The position numbers and the translations under genes are program-made. Below are positions 15,831-26,100 of a stretch of DNA of 64,000 nt, one piece after another (positions within the stretch are counted from its first letter, which is position 1; each line of letters begins with the position of its first letter). The notes beneath the pieces are model-generated. The model saw only the letters and a program-made list of their open reading frames with translations. It searched no databases and was not told the origin of the DNA. The stretch covers positions 20,131 to 84,130 of the forward strand of contig JANLJE010000014.1 in NCBI GenBank assembly GCA_029255645.1, read 5' to 3'. Origin of the DNA: Comamonadaceae bacterium. Lineage in GTDB: Bacteria > Pseudomonadota > Gammaproteobacteria > Burkholderiales > Rhodocyclaceae.

Positions 15831-17036
15831 ATGATCAAGAAGATTCCAGTCGATGCCCTGATACCGGGCATGTATGTCAGTGATTTGAATTGCGGGTGGA
15901 TGGACCACCCCTTTCTCACCAATGCCTTCCTTGTGGATGACGAGGCCCGGGTGGCGAAGATCCGCGACATGGGCATCCATGAGGTGTATATCGACACCGG
16001 CCGCGGCCTGGACCTGCCCGATGCTCCGACCCGGGAGGAGGTGGAGTCGAGCTTGCAAGCGCGCATGGAAGCCATCGCCACGGCAGCGCCCAAACCCCTG
16101 GCGCGCGTCAGCCTGGCCGAGGAGGCGCCGCGGGCCCGCCGGCTGCATACGGAAGCCAACCGCATCGTGAAAAACCTGCTCACGGATATCCGCCTCGGGG
16201 CCCAGATCGAGCTGGACAAGGTGGAGCCGATGGTGGAGGCCATAGTCGATTCCGTGTTCAGCAACCCGAACGCCCTCCTGCCCCTGGCGGGTCTGAAGCA
16301 GCACGATAACTACACCTTCGAGCATTCGGTGAGCGTCTGCGCCCTGATGGTGGCTTTTTCCCGGGGGCTGGCGCTATCGCGGGAGCTGATCCGGGAAATC
16401 GCCCTGGGGGCCCTGCTCCACGACGTGGGCAAGGCCAGGGTGCCGGAGGCCATCCTCAACAAGCCCGCCAGGCTGACCGAGGCCGAGTTTGCCAAGATGA
16501 AGAACCATGTGGTGCAGAGCATCGTCTTGCTGCAGCACACTCCGGGTGTCTCCGAAACCGCGCTGATGGTGGCCGGCCAGCACCATGAGCGTCATGATGG
16601 CACCGGCTACCCGAACCAGCTCAAGGGCGAGGGCATTTCCCTCTACGGCCAGATGGCGGCCATCGTCGATGTCTATGACGCCATTTCCTCGGACCGGGTG
16701 TACCACAAGGGCTTGGCCCCTTCCGATGCCCTGAAGAAATTGCTGGAGTGGAGCGAGCACCACTTCGAGCCGAAGCTGGTGCACAGCTTCATCCGCGCCA
16801 TCGGCATCTATCCCAGCGGCTCCCTGGTGCGCCTTGCGAGCGGCCGGCTGGCCGTGGTGCGGGAACAAAACGAGCGGGACCTGCTCCATCCGGTCGTGCA
16901 GGTGATCTTTCACATCGGCAGCCAGTGTTACCTGCCGCCGGAAACCATTGACCTGGCCAGGGGCCAGGATCGTGTCGTTGCACATGAGGATTTTGCTAAA
17001 TGGAAAATAGATCCCAAACCCTGGCTACCCGCCTGA
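15831..17036 (+). CDS. HD-GYP domain c-di-GMP phosphodiesterase
   Basis: A 401-residue protein: N-terminal DUF3391 (KKIPVDALIPGMYVSDLNCGW) and a C-terminal HD-GYP domain with LLHDVGKARVPEAILNK and HHERHDGTGYPNQL, the metal ligands and GYP motif of cyclic-di-GMP hydrolases. It should lower c-di-GMP and so affect motility and biofilm. ATG 15831 is used because the DUF3391 domain starts there; ATG 15744 lies only seven bases after a TAGAAT -10-like element (15732-15737) and adds a hydrophobic leader not seen in the family. The next gene starts inside its 3' end. Confidence 0.9.
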   Translation: MIKKIPVDALIPGMYVSDLNCGWMDHPFLTNAFLVDDEARVAKIRDMGIHEVYIDTGRGLDLPDAPTREEVESSLQARMEAIATAAPKPLARVSLAEEAPRARRLHTEANRIVKNLLTDIRLGAQIELDKVEPMVEAIVDSVFSNPNALLPLAGLKQHDNYTFEHSVSVCALMVAFSRGLALSRELIREIALGALLHDVGKARVPEAILNKPARLTEAEFAKMKNHVVQSIVLLQHTPGVSETALMVAGQHHERHDGTGYPNQLKGEGISLYGQMAAIVDVYDAISSDRVYHKGLAPSDALKKLLEWSEHHFEPKLVHSFIRAIGIYPSGSLVRLASGRLAVVREQNERDLLHPVVQVIFHIGSQCYLPPETIDLARGQDRVVAHEDFAKWKIDPKPWLPA

Positions 17037-17620
17037 AGGCAGGTCTGTCGTCCTGGCTGCTGGTCTGGGCCGGCAGCCTGCTGGCTCAGGAAGTGCAACT
17101 GCCCGCCGAAACCCAGGCTCAGCTTGAACGGGGTCTGGCGCTGCAGGCCGAGGCGAAAAATTTGCGGGATCAGGCCGAAGCGGCGCGAACCCGGGATGAC
17201 GAGGCTTGCGGCCACAAATTCATGATCAATGACTGCCGCGATGGCGTCCAGAAACGTTACCTGGAGCAGATCCGCCGGGCCAGGGCCATGACGTCGGAAG
17301 GCAGCGCCCTGGAGCGCGAGGCCCGCCGGAAGGAACAGGAGCTGAATCGCCAGCAGCAGGCGGCCGAAGAGGCTCGAAAGGCCAGGGAACTGCCCCTGCT
17401 GCAGCAGGAACAGGAGGCCCTGCGCCAGAGCCGGGAGGAAAAGCGCGCGCAGCGCCTGGCCGAAAAGGAAGAAAAGGCCCGGGAAGGGGCCAGCAAACAG
17501 GCCGAGCGCCGCCGCCGCCAGGCAGAAAAAGAGGCGAAACATGCCGAAAAAATCGAAGCGCGCATGAATAAAGCGAAAGCGCGCGAGGAACCGGCCGCCC
17601 CGGCCACGCCGCAGCCCTGA
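17000..17620 (+). CDS. Secreted coiled-coil protein, hypothetical
   Basis: A 206-residue protein with a signal peptide (LKAGLSSWLLVWAGSLLA, cleavage near AQE) followed by a long, highly charged coiled coil rich in E, K, R, A and Q, and an alanine-proline tail. A cysteine pair (EACGHKF, INDCRDG) sits before the main coil; ACGxKF...NDCxxxV is shared by small uncharacterised periplasmic proteins of betaproteobacteria. The start lies 37 bases inside the HD-GYP gene in another frame, so the two are probably coupled. Function unknown. Confidence 0.7.
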   Translation: MENRSQTLATRLKAGLSSWLLVWAGSLLAQEVQLPAETQAQLERGLALQAEAKNLRDQAEAARTRDDEACGHKFMINDCRDGVQKRYLEQIRRARAMTSEGSALEREARRKEQELNRQQQAAEEARKARELPLLQQEQEALRQSREEKRAQRLAEKEEKAREGASKQAERRRRQAEKEAKHAEKIEARMNKAKAREEPAAPATPQP

Positions 17621-17681
17621 CCCGTCCGCTCCCTTCTTTCCTCTCCGGCTAGAATCCCGGCTTTTCCAGGAGCGCAGCCCG

Positions 17682-19463
17682 ATGTCTCCCTTAGTCGCCT
17701 ACGAGCTTTGCCCCGCCGTTCCCGAAGCCCACCTGTTCGAGCTTAGTTGCCGGGTGGAGACGCCCGATCCGGCCGGCCAGGTATTCACCCTGCCGGCCTG
17801 GATACCGGGGAGCTACCTGATCCGGGATTTCGCCCGGCACATCGTCGCTATCCGCGCCGAGGCCGGCGGCCGGCCCCTCGCCCTGGAAAAGCTCGACAAG
17901 GCCCGCTGGCGCGCCGCCCCGGCCAAGGCCCCGGTCACCGTCCGCTACCGCGTCTATGCCTGGGATCTGTCGGTGCGCAGCGCCCATCTCGACACGACGC
18001 ACGCCTTTTGTAACGGCACGAGCGTCTTTCTGCGGCCCGAGGGGCTGGCGCATCTGCCTTGCCAGGTCGACATCCTGCCGCCGCCCGGCCCCGCCCATGC
18101 CGATTGGCAACTGGCCACCTCCTTGCCGCGGGCCGGGGCGGCGCCCTGGAGTTTCGGCCGCCATGCCGCCGCCGACTACGAGGACCTGATCGATCACCCC
18201 ATGGAAATGGGCCGCTTTACCCGCGTCGATTTTGCGGTGCAGGGCATTGCCCACCACCTGATCGTCACCGGCTGGCCCCTTTTCCATCAGGAGCGCCTGG
18301 TACGCGACCTGGAGGCGATCTGCGCCTGGCAGATGGCCCTGTTCGGCCCGCCGGCCCTGCGCGAGCCCTACCTGTTTCTGGTGCTGGCGGTGGGCTCCGG
18401 CTATGGCGGCCTGGAACACCGCAATGCCACCGCCCTGATCTGCGACCGCGCCGACCTGCCGCCGCCGGGGCTTGCGGACGAGGCGTGTCCCGCCGGCTAT
18501 GCGCGTTTTCTTGGCCTTTGCAGCCACGAGTATTTCCACCGCTGGAATGTCAAGCGCATCCGCCCGGCGGCCTTCCTCGACCTCGACCTCGCGCGGGAGC
18601 GCCCCACCCGCCTCCTTTGGCTGTTCGAGGGCTTCACTTCCTACTATGACGACCTTTGCCTCGTGCGCGCCGGGGTGATTTCCGTCCCGGCCTATCTCGA
18701 ACTCTTGCAAAAGACCATCACGCAGGTGTATCAGGCGCCGGGGCACCGGGTCCAGAGCCTGGAGGATTCCTCCTTCGATGCCTGGATCAAGTATTACCGC
18801 CCGGACGAGAACACGCCCAACGCCGTGGTCAGCTACTACGCCAAGGGCGCGCTTTTGGCCTTGTGCCTCGATTTGGCGCTGCGCCGCCAAAGCGCCGGCC
18901 GGGTGAGCCTCGACACCCTGATGCGAAAGCTTTGGCAGGACCTGGGCGATGGCCGCCGCGGCCTTGCCGAGGACGAGATTTTTGCGCGGCTGGCGGCCCT
19001 GGGCGGCAAGGCTCTGGGGCAATGGCTGAAGGCGGCGGTATCGGGCACGGAGGAATTGCCGCTTGCCCGGGAACTCGCCGGGGCCGGCGTCCGCCTGAGC
19101 TGGAAGGCGGATTCGGAGCTGCCCTGGCTCGGCATCCGGCTCGCGAGCGAGGGCAGCGAAGCGAAGCTCCTTCAGGTATTGAGCGGCTCGCCCGCCGAGG
19201 CGGCCGGGCTTGCCGCCGGGGATCTGCTCGTCGCCCTGAACGGCTGGCGGATCGGCCGCCAGAACCTCGATACCGTGCTTGCCACCCTGCAGCCGGGCGT
19301 GGCGGTGAATTGCCATTATTTCCGCTACGACTTGCTCGGCGAGACCCGCATTACCCCGGCGCCGGCGCCGCGCCAGACCGCCGTGCTGGAACCCCGCCCC
19401 GGCAAGGCCGCCCAGGCCAAGCGCCAAGCCTGGCTGGGGGAGCCGAGTCGAGACGCTGGCTGA
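17682..19463 (+). CDS. M61 family metallopeptidase with PDZ domain
   Basis: A 593-residue glycyl aminopeptidase-like protein. The zinc site is HEYFH at residues 282-286, followed by WNVKRIRP and the downstream glutamate motif LFEGFTSYYDDL. The N-terminal beta domain (PAWIPGSYLIRDFARHI) is standard for M61. A PDZ domain occupies about residues 480-560 (WLGIRLASEGSE, AAGLAAGDLLVALNGWRIG). No signal peptide is seen, so it is probably cytoplasmic. Short tandem duplications follow the stop. Confidence 0.92.
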   Translation: MSPLVAYELCPAVPEAHLFELSCRVETPDPAGQVFTLPAWIPGSYLIRDFARHIVAIRAEAGGRPLALEKLDKARWRAAPAKAPVTVRYRVYAWDLSVRSAHLDTTHAFCNGTSVFLRPEGLAHLPCQVDILPPPGPAHADWQLATSLPRAGAAPWSFGRHAAADYEDLIDHPMEMGRFTRVDFAVQGIAHHLIVTGWPLFHQERLVRDLEAICAWQMALFGPPALREPYLFLVLAVGSGYGGLEHRNATALICDRADLPPPGLADEACPAGYARFLGLCSHEYFHRWNVKRIRPAAFLDLDLARERPTRLLWLFEGFTSYYDDLCLVRAGVISVPAYLELLQKTITQVYQAPGHRVQSLEDSSFDAWIKYYRPDENTPNAVVSYYAKGALLALCLDLALRRQSAGRVSLDTLMRKLWQDLGDGRRGLAEDEIFARLAALGGKALGQWLKAAVSGTEELPLARELAGAGVRLSWKADSELPWLGIRLASEGSEAKLLQVLSGSPAEAAGLAAGDLLVALNGWRIGRQNLDTVLATLQPGVAVNCHYFRYDLLGETRITPAPAPRQTAVLEPRPGKAAQAKRQAWLGEPSRDAG

Positions 19464-19474
19464 AGCCTTGAAGG

Positions 19475-19530
19475 CTGTTTGAGTCTGTTTGAGTTTGTTT
19501 GCGCGTCGCCCCGCGCATCGCCCCGCGCAT
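19475..19530. repeat. Two adjacent short tandem arrays after M61 gene
   Basis: CTGTTTGAGT is present twice (19475-19494) with a third decayed copy (19495-19504), followed by two copies of CGCCCCGCGCAT (19507-19530). They lie 12 bases after the stop codon. The rest of the 19531-19695 gap is GC-rich with no credible gene. Confidence 0.8.
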
Positions 19531-19695
19531 CGCCTCGTAACGCGCCTTTGGCACCCGGCCCGCCGAAAGCCCGCGCTTTCGCCCTGGCCGGAGCCGGAGC
19601 CGGAGCCGGGAAATTCCTGCCTTGGCGCGGCGCCTGTTGGCCCTTTCGCCCCTCGCCCCTTCGCCCCTCCTGCCGCGCTTTTGGCCCGCCCGGCT

Positions 19696-20085
19696 TCAGG
19701 CTTCCGGCGCTGCGTCGGCTTTCGGCTTTGCGTCGGTTTCCGGTTCCGCGTCGAAATCGGCGGCTGCCTCCCAGAGGATGTGGCTTTCCTTTTTCGCATG
19801 GGCGGTCCGGTTGAGCATGTTGATCAGCGGCCAGGCCCGTTGCTGCATGCCCACGGGCCTGTCCATGGCGGGAATCCCGGCCTCTTCCTCCGCACTGAGC
19901 TTAGGCTCCTGCCCGGAACAGGCGGAGAGATAACGCTTCAGGGCCTCCACTGCCGGCTGCATTTCTCCCTTGGTAATCACGCCCTGGGCCGAGCATGCCT
20001 TGCCCATGGCCTTGAGCAGAGGGCGGGCGGTGTCTTCCTTCATCACCATTTCGCCGGTCTCGCTGGATATGAATTTAACTAGCAT
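19696..20085 (-). CDS. DUF1840 domain protein
   Basis: A 129-residue protein of the DUF1840 family: MLVKFISSETGEMVMKEDTARPLLKAMGK, then GVITKGEMQPAVEALKRYL, and a C-terminal part with INMLNRTAHAKKESHILWEA, followed by a low-complexity tail rich in D, E, A and K. Small DUF1840 proteins are widespread in betaproteobacteria and have no assigned role. It is convergent to the M61 gene and divergent from the methyltransferase gene. Confidence 0.85.
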   Translation of the reverse strand: MLVKFISSETGEMVMKEDTARPLLKAMGKACSAQGVITKGEMQPAVEALKRYLSACSGQEPKLSAEEEAGIPAMDRPVGMQQRAWPLINMLNRTAHAKKESHILWEAAADFDAEPETDAKPKADAAPEA

Positions 20086-20184
20086 CTGCGTCTCTCCTTA
20101 GGGTGTCGCTCCAGTGTAGGCGATATTCTGCCTTGAAGCTTCCACGGCCCTGATGCAGAATGATCCATGGCGTCAGGGAGGGGC

Positions 20185-20832
20185 ATGATGGACCCGCAAT
20201 TCAACCGCAATTTCGTTCCCATGGTTTCCGATGAACTGGAGCGCCTGATCCTCCAGGAAATCGCCCACCGGGGCCGCGCCAATGCCGATTCCGAAGTCCT
20301 CGACCTGCCCTGCGGCGAAGGCCACCACGCGGTGGCCATGGCGAAACTGGGGGCCCGGGTCCTGGCGGCTGACCAGAGCAGCCGTGAAACCACTGTCCGG
20401 GGCCGGGCCCTGGCTTCTGCCGTCGGCGATCGGGTGGATTTCGCCGCCGCCGGACTGAGGGAGGGGCCGTTGCCCGCCGGCCCCTTCGATCTGGTGTTCT
20501 GTCATCACGGCATCTACCGCCTGGCCTATCCCGAGGCGCGCCGGGTGGTGCGGGCCCTGCTGAAGTCCCTGCGCATCGGGGGCAAGCTCTTCATCTCTGC
20601 CTATGGCCTGCATTCGGCCTTGGGCGAAGGCTACGCAGATGCGGAAAAAGCGGTGGAAGAACGCCATTCCTGCCTGACTCCGGCCTTGGCCAGCGCCTAC
20701 AACATTACCGAGCCCGTCTGCCTGTACACCGAACGCAATCTGGTCACCCTGCTGTTCGAGGCCGGCGGCAGCGTCCTGAAAACCTTCACCACCACCCACG
20801 GCACGGTCAAGGGCGTGGCCGTCCGGCTCTGA
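20185..20832 (+). CDS. Class I SAM-dependent methyltransferase
   Basis: A ~215-residue Rossmann-like methyltransferase: SAM site VLDLPCGEGHHAVAMAKLG (motif I), acidic VLAADQS, FDLVFCHHG (post-II) and the motif III-like SLRIGGKLFISAYG. The substrate cannot be told from sequence. Start ATG 20185 or 20188 with GGGAGGGG ahead. The stop shares a base with the start of the ROK kinase (TGATG), so they form a small operon. Confidence 0.85.
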   Translation: MMDPQFNRNFVPMVSDELERLILQEIAHRGRANADSEVLDLPCGEGHHAVAMAKLGARVLAADQSSRETTVRGRALASAVGDRVDFAAAGLREGPLPAGPFDLVFCHHGIYRLAYPEARRVVRALLKSLRIGGKLFISAYGLHSALGEGYADAEKAVEERHSCLTPALASAYNITEPVCLYTERNLVTLLFEAGGSVLKTFTTTHGTVKGVAVRL

Positions 20833-21716
20833 TGCGCCTGGGCGTCGACCTGGGTGGCACCAAGATCGAAGTGCTGGCCCTTGCGGATACGGGCGAACAG
20901 TTGCTGCGCCGCCGCATTCCCACTCCCAAGGGCGATTACCCGGCCACGCTCGCCGCCATCACCCGGCTGGTACAGGAGGCCGAGGCAGAATTGGGGCAAC
21001 GGGGCAGCGTCGGCATCGGCATCCCCGGCACCCTGGCTGGCGATACCGGCCTCGTCAAGAATGCCAACTCCACCTGCCTGATCGGCCAAGCCCTGCAACA
21101 GGACCTGGAGGCCCGCCTGCAACGCCCCCTGCGCCTGGCCAACGACGCCAACTGCTTTGCCCTTTCCGAAGCGGTGGATGGCGCCGCTGCCGGAGCCCGG
21201 GCCGTATTCGGCGCCATTCTCGGTACCGGGGTCGGGGGTGGCATGGTGCTGGATGGCAAGGTGTGGGGCGGCGCCAACGGCATTGCCGGGGAATGGGGCC
21301 ACAACCCCCTGCCCGGAGAGCCGGACGGCCCTCCTTGCTATTGTGGCCGCAGGGGCTGCACTGAAACCTGGCTGAGCGGCCCGGCCCTGGCGGCCGACCA
21401 CTTGCGCCACACGGGCATGTCGTTGAGCCCGCAAGCCATTGTCGCCGGCGCCGAGGCGGGAATGCCGGCTTGCGAGGCGACCCTGGTCCGCTATGAAACC
21501 CGCCTGGCCCGGGCCCTGGGCGGGGTCATCAACCTCTTCGATCCGGAAGTGATCGTGCTCGGGGGCGGGCTTTCCCGTCTGGAGCGCCTGTACCAGCGGG
21601 TGCCCGGGCTGTGGGGCGCTCACGTTTTCTCCGACACCATCTGCACCCGCCTGCTCCCGCCCCGGCATGGGGATTCATCCGGAGTCAGGGGGGCGGCGTG
21701 GTTGTGGGAAGGGTAA
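20832..21716 (+). CDS. ROK family sugar kinase (fructokinase-like)
   Basis: A 294-residue ROK kinase: phosphate-binding LGVDLGGTKIEVLAL, GVGIPG-type segment IGIPGTLAGDTG, the catalytic DNDAN-like LANDANCFALSEA, and the zinc-binding ExGHxxx-CxCGxxGCxE motif (EWGHNPLPGEPDGPPCYCGRRGCTE split over the site). It phosphorylates a hexose, with fructose, mannose or glucose the likely choices. It is translationally coupled to the methyltransferase gene. A GC-rich tandem array follows its stop by 78 bases. Confidence 0.9.
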   Translation: MRLGVDLGGTKIEVLALADTGEQLLRRRIPTPKGDYPATLAAITRLVQEAEAELGQRGSVGIGIPGTLAGDTGLVKNANSTCLIGQALQQDLEARLQRPLRLANDANCFALSEAVDGAAAGARAVFGAILGTGVGGGMVLDGKVWGGANGIAGEWGHNPLPGEPDGPPCYCGRRGCTETWLSGPALAADHLRHTGMSLSPQAIVAGAEAGMPACEATLVRYETRLARALGGVINLFDPEVIVLGGGLSRLERLYQRVPGLWGAHVFSDTICTRLLPPRHGDSSGVRGAAWLWEG

Positions 21717-21794
21717 GGCGATCCGCGGCGCCGGAGCGGATGGCAGGGGCGGCGCGGGGCATCCGCCGCCGGCACAGGATCGGGCCAGGGGCCA

Positions 21795-21862
21795 GGGAGC
21801 AGGGAGCAGGGAGCGGGGGCCAGGGAGCGGGGGCCAGGGAGCGGGGGCCAGGGAGCGGGGGC
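21795..21862. repeat. GC-rich tandem array (7- and 14-bp units)
   Basis: Two copies of GGGAGCA are followed by three full copies and one partial copy of GGGAGCGGGGGCCA, so the longer unit seems to have arisen from the shorter. It lies between the ROK kinase and the convergent thioredoxin-like gene. Confidence 0.85.
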
Positions 21863-21895
21863 GGGCCGGGTATCAGCAGGTATCCGCGGCGGGTA

Positions 21896-22156
21896 TCAGG
21901 CGGCCGAGGAGGGCGAGGCGGCCGCCGTCATCCACTTCAGCACATCCGCGGTGGGTGGAAGGCGGCCGCTACTCACCACTTTTTCATTGATCACCAGGGC
22001 CGGGGTGGTCAGCACGTCATAGGCCATGATCTCTTTCATGTCGGTGACTTTGACGAACTCGGCGTCCAGCTTGCCCTGGGCGGCGGCTTCGCGGGCGATG
22101 GCTTCGAGCTTTTTGCAATTGGCGCAGCCCGGCCCCAGGATTTTTACGGTCAACAT
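21896..22156 (-). CDS. Small thioredoxin-fold protein (redox-active disulfide type)
   Basis: An 86-residue thioredoxin-like protein of the 'small redox-active disulfide protein 2' type: MLTVKILGPGCANCKKLEAIARE with a CxxC (CANC), and the cis-proline loop VLTTPALVINEKVVSSGRLP. These are regularly coded next to ArsP/DUF318-type permeases, as here (permease ends 55 bases upstream on the same strand). It probably reduces a substrate or a regulatory disulfide of that transporter system. Confidence 0.85.
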   Translation of the reverse strand: MLTVKILGPGCANCKKLEAIAREAAAQGKLDAEFVKVTDMKEIMAYDVLTTPALVINEKVVSSGRLPPTADVLKWMTAAASPSSAA

Positions 22157-22191
22157 GGTTTTCTCCTCAAAAAAACATCAAACGGTCAGCA

Positions 22192-22219
22192 TCAGGTCAG
22201 GGATTTCAGGTCAGGGATT
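22192..22219. repeat. 2 x 14-bp tandem duplication at permease stop
   Basis: TCAGGTCAGGGATT is present twice head to tail. The permease stop codon (complement of 22211-22213) lies inside the right-hand copy. Confidence 0.9.
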
Positions 22220-23668
22220 GGCCCGCGCCCCCTTGCGTACGACCACGCGACCACGCGACCACAAGTAACTGGCCATGACGACGAATGCAAACAGCCCCAA
22301 GGCCATGGCAGCGGCCTTGAGCGCGGCGCCATCGATCCAGGTGCCGTAGATCAGTCCGGCGCAGATGCTAAAGAGGGCCACCAGTCCCACGTAAGCGGCG
22401 GTTTTGCTGCGGCCAATCACGGCGGCCACCATCAACATGCTTTGCAGACTGAGCTCGGGGTCGGCCATCAGGTAGGCCAGCAAGGGCCCGGGGTGCATGC
22501 CCAGGTCCAGGAACATGCGCGCCACCGGCACCTCGACCAGGGTGGGGAAATACATGAACACGCCAAACCCCACCGCCACCGCGTTGGCCTGCAAGGTGTT
22601 GCTGCCCGCCACGGCTTCAATCCATTCGGGGCGGATGAGCTGGCGCACCATGCCGACGATGAACACGCCCACGATCAGCAGCCCGAAAATCTGCTTGACG
22701 AAGCGCCAGGCCTCCCACAACCAGGCTTGCCAATCCTCGGCGGGTAGCTGGCGGGCAAAATGCCACGCCGCCCCGATGGCCAGGCCCACCCCCAGCACCC
22801 GGCCCGTGAGCGCCAGCTCCAGCCCCCCGGCCACCGGCGTCAGGCGCGCCGCAGCCACCAGCAAGGTGGTTGCAGCCAGGCCCAGCGCCACCCAGGTCCA
22901 GCGGTTGGCGCCATCGGTGATGTTCTCCAGGCCCTTCCAGGCCGTGGCGGCAATCGTCATCAGCAAGGCAATCAAGACCGAGCCCTGAAAGCTCACCCCT
23001 TCTTCGCCCTTGGCCGCATCGAACGGCACCCAGGCAAACAGCGTGTCCTGCCACGCCTGCGCCCAGCCCAGCGGCAGCGTGGCCGTGCCCAGGGTGGCCG
23101 TCAGCGGCCAGAGCTTGAGCGTGCCCGCCATCAACAGGGCGAGCAGCGACAGCAGCACGCCCAGCTGAGCGGGGGCAATCTGGGCCTGGTCGGCAAAGGC
23201 GTCATCGGTTTCGGCATCGTGCGTGGCGTCGTCGCGCCAGAAGATGCGCGACATCAGCAAACCGATGCCGATGCCAAACAACAGGCACAGCACCACCCGC
23301 GCCCCGGCAAACTGCGGCCCCAGGATGCTGCCGGTGTAGGCCAGCGCCATGATGTTGCCCGCCGGCGCAAAGAACAGAAAAGTAATCGCCGGGCCAATGC
23401 CCGCGCCCTTGCGGTAAATGCCCGCAAACAAGGGCACGATGGTGCAAGAGCACACCGCAATCAGCGACCCGGCCAGGGCGGCGGCCGGGTAAGAGACATA
23501 GGCCGGCGTGTTGCGCCCCAGCCAGCGGGTGATGCTGGCCTTGGGGATCAGCGCCGCCATGGCGCCCGCAATGAAAAACGCGGGCAGCAAGCAGAGCAGC
23601 ACATGCGCCGCCAGGTAAGCGGCCAGAGTTCCCGCACCGCCGTTGAGTAGCTTGAGCATCAGCTCCAT
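22211..23668 (-). CDS. DUF318/ArsP-type permease
   Basis: A 485-residue integral membrane protein with about ten helices. It has the permease hallmark CSCTIVPLFAGIYRKGAGIGPAITFLFFAPA in the first half and the equivalent MYFPTLVEVPVARMFLDLGMHPGPLLAYLMADP in the second, so the two halves are related. Relatives export organoarsenicals or other metalloids (ArsP), but many are unassigned. The ATG at 23668 follows AAGGACAAGACC. The thioredoxin-like gene is co-directional downstream. A palindrome upstream may bind an ArsR-like repressor, though no such gene is adjacent. Confidence 0.85.
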   Translation of the reverse strand: MELMLKLLNGGAGTLAAYLAAHVLLCLLPAFFIAGAMAALIPKASITRWLGRNTPAYVSYPAAALAGSLIAVCSCTIVPLFAGIYRKGAGIGPAITFLFFAPAGNIMALAYTGSILGPQFAGARVVLCLLFGIGIGLLMSRIFWRDDATHDAETDDAFADQAQIAPAQLGVLLSLLALLMAGTLKLWPLTATLGTATLPLGWAQAWQDTLFAWVPFDAAKGEEGVSFQGSVLIALLMTIAATAWKGLENITDGANRWTWVALGLAATTLLVAAARLTPVAGGLELALTGRVLGVGLAIGAAWHFARQLPAEDWQAWLWEAWRFVKQIFGLLIVGVFIVGMVRQLIRPEWIEAVAGSNTLQANAVAVGFGVFMYFPTLVEVPVARMFLDLGMHPGPLLAYLMADPELSLQSMLMVAAVIGRSKTAAYVGLVALFSICAGLIYGTWIDGAALKAAAMALGLFAFVVMASYLWSRGRVVVRKGARANP

Positions 23669-23756
23669 GGTCTTGTCCTTCCCCTTAGTTCCCGCACGCC
23701 GTTCCATCAACCCGGTCAGGGGAATGCGTGTCCGCGCACCCCGTGGAACATTCTGA

Positions 23757-23768
23757 CACATCGATGTG
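23757..23768. promoter_or_regulatory. 12-bp palindrome upstream of permease
   Basis: CACATCGATGTG is a perfect palindrome 89 bases before the permease start, in the 157-base gap that also holds the 3' end of priA. Size and position suit a dimeric repressor such as an ArsR-type metalloregulator; this is inference. Confidence 0.4.
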
Positions 23769-23825
23769 GAAGTGCCCAACCGCGCCACATCGTCGGTGGC
23801 GTAGCGGCCGAGCGCCGGCTTGCCC

Positions 23826-25826
<2,001 letters not shown>

Positions 25827-25865
25827 GGCGATGGCAGGGCGGCTGGCAGGGCGGCTGGCCGCCAT

Positions 25866-26100
25866 TCCAGCGGAATTTCAGGCTCATCCTCAGAAGCTGT
25901 GGATAAGTTTGTGGAGAAAGACTGGAAGAAGGCCCGGAACCCTTTGTCCATCAGGCTTTTGCTGGCCCCGCCTGAACATGGGGGAATTGAAAATTCCTTT
26001 GGAAACAGGCGCATGGATGTCGTTACCGATTGTCAAGAGGCAAGGAGTGATGTGGGTCACAGAACTGCAATCTGTGTATAAGTCGAGCCTCATGGCGGAC
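25866..26100. promoter_or_regulatory. priA upstream region with DnaA-box-like and CRP-like sites
   Basis: This 235-base stretch between priA and hemE has no gene. TGTGGATAA at 25898-25906 is an exact DnaA box (TTATCCACA on the minus strand), and TGTGTATAA at 26073-26081 is a one-mismatch box. AGTGA-N6-TCACA at 26046-26061 resembles a CRP/FNR-type site. All lie upstream of priA on its own strand. The single-site evidence is weak. Confidence 0.3.

Noticed and set aside
17691-19799. 702-codon minus-strand open frame opposite the M61 gene, and similar long antisense frames (43300-45822, 56881-59256, 61815-63308)
   Set aside because: High GC leaves few stops on the opposite strand; the products are low-complexity G/A/Q/R-rich with no family motifs, while the plus-strand genes have complete catalytic motifs.
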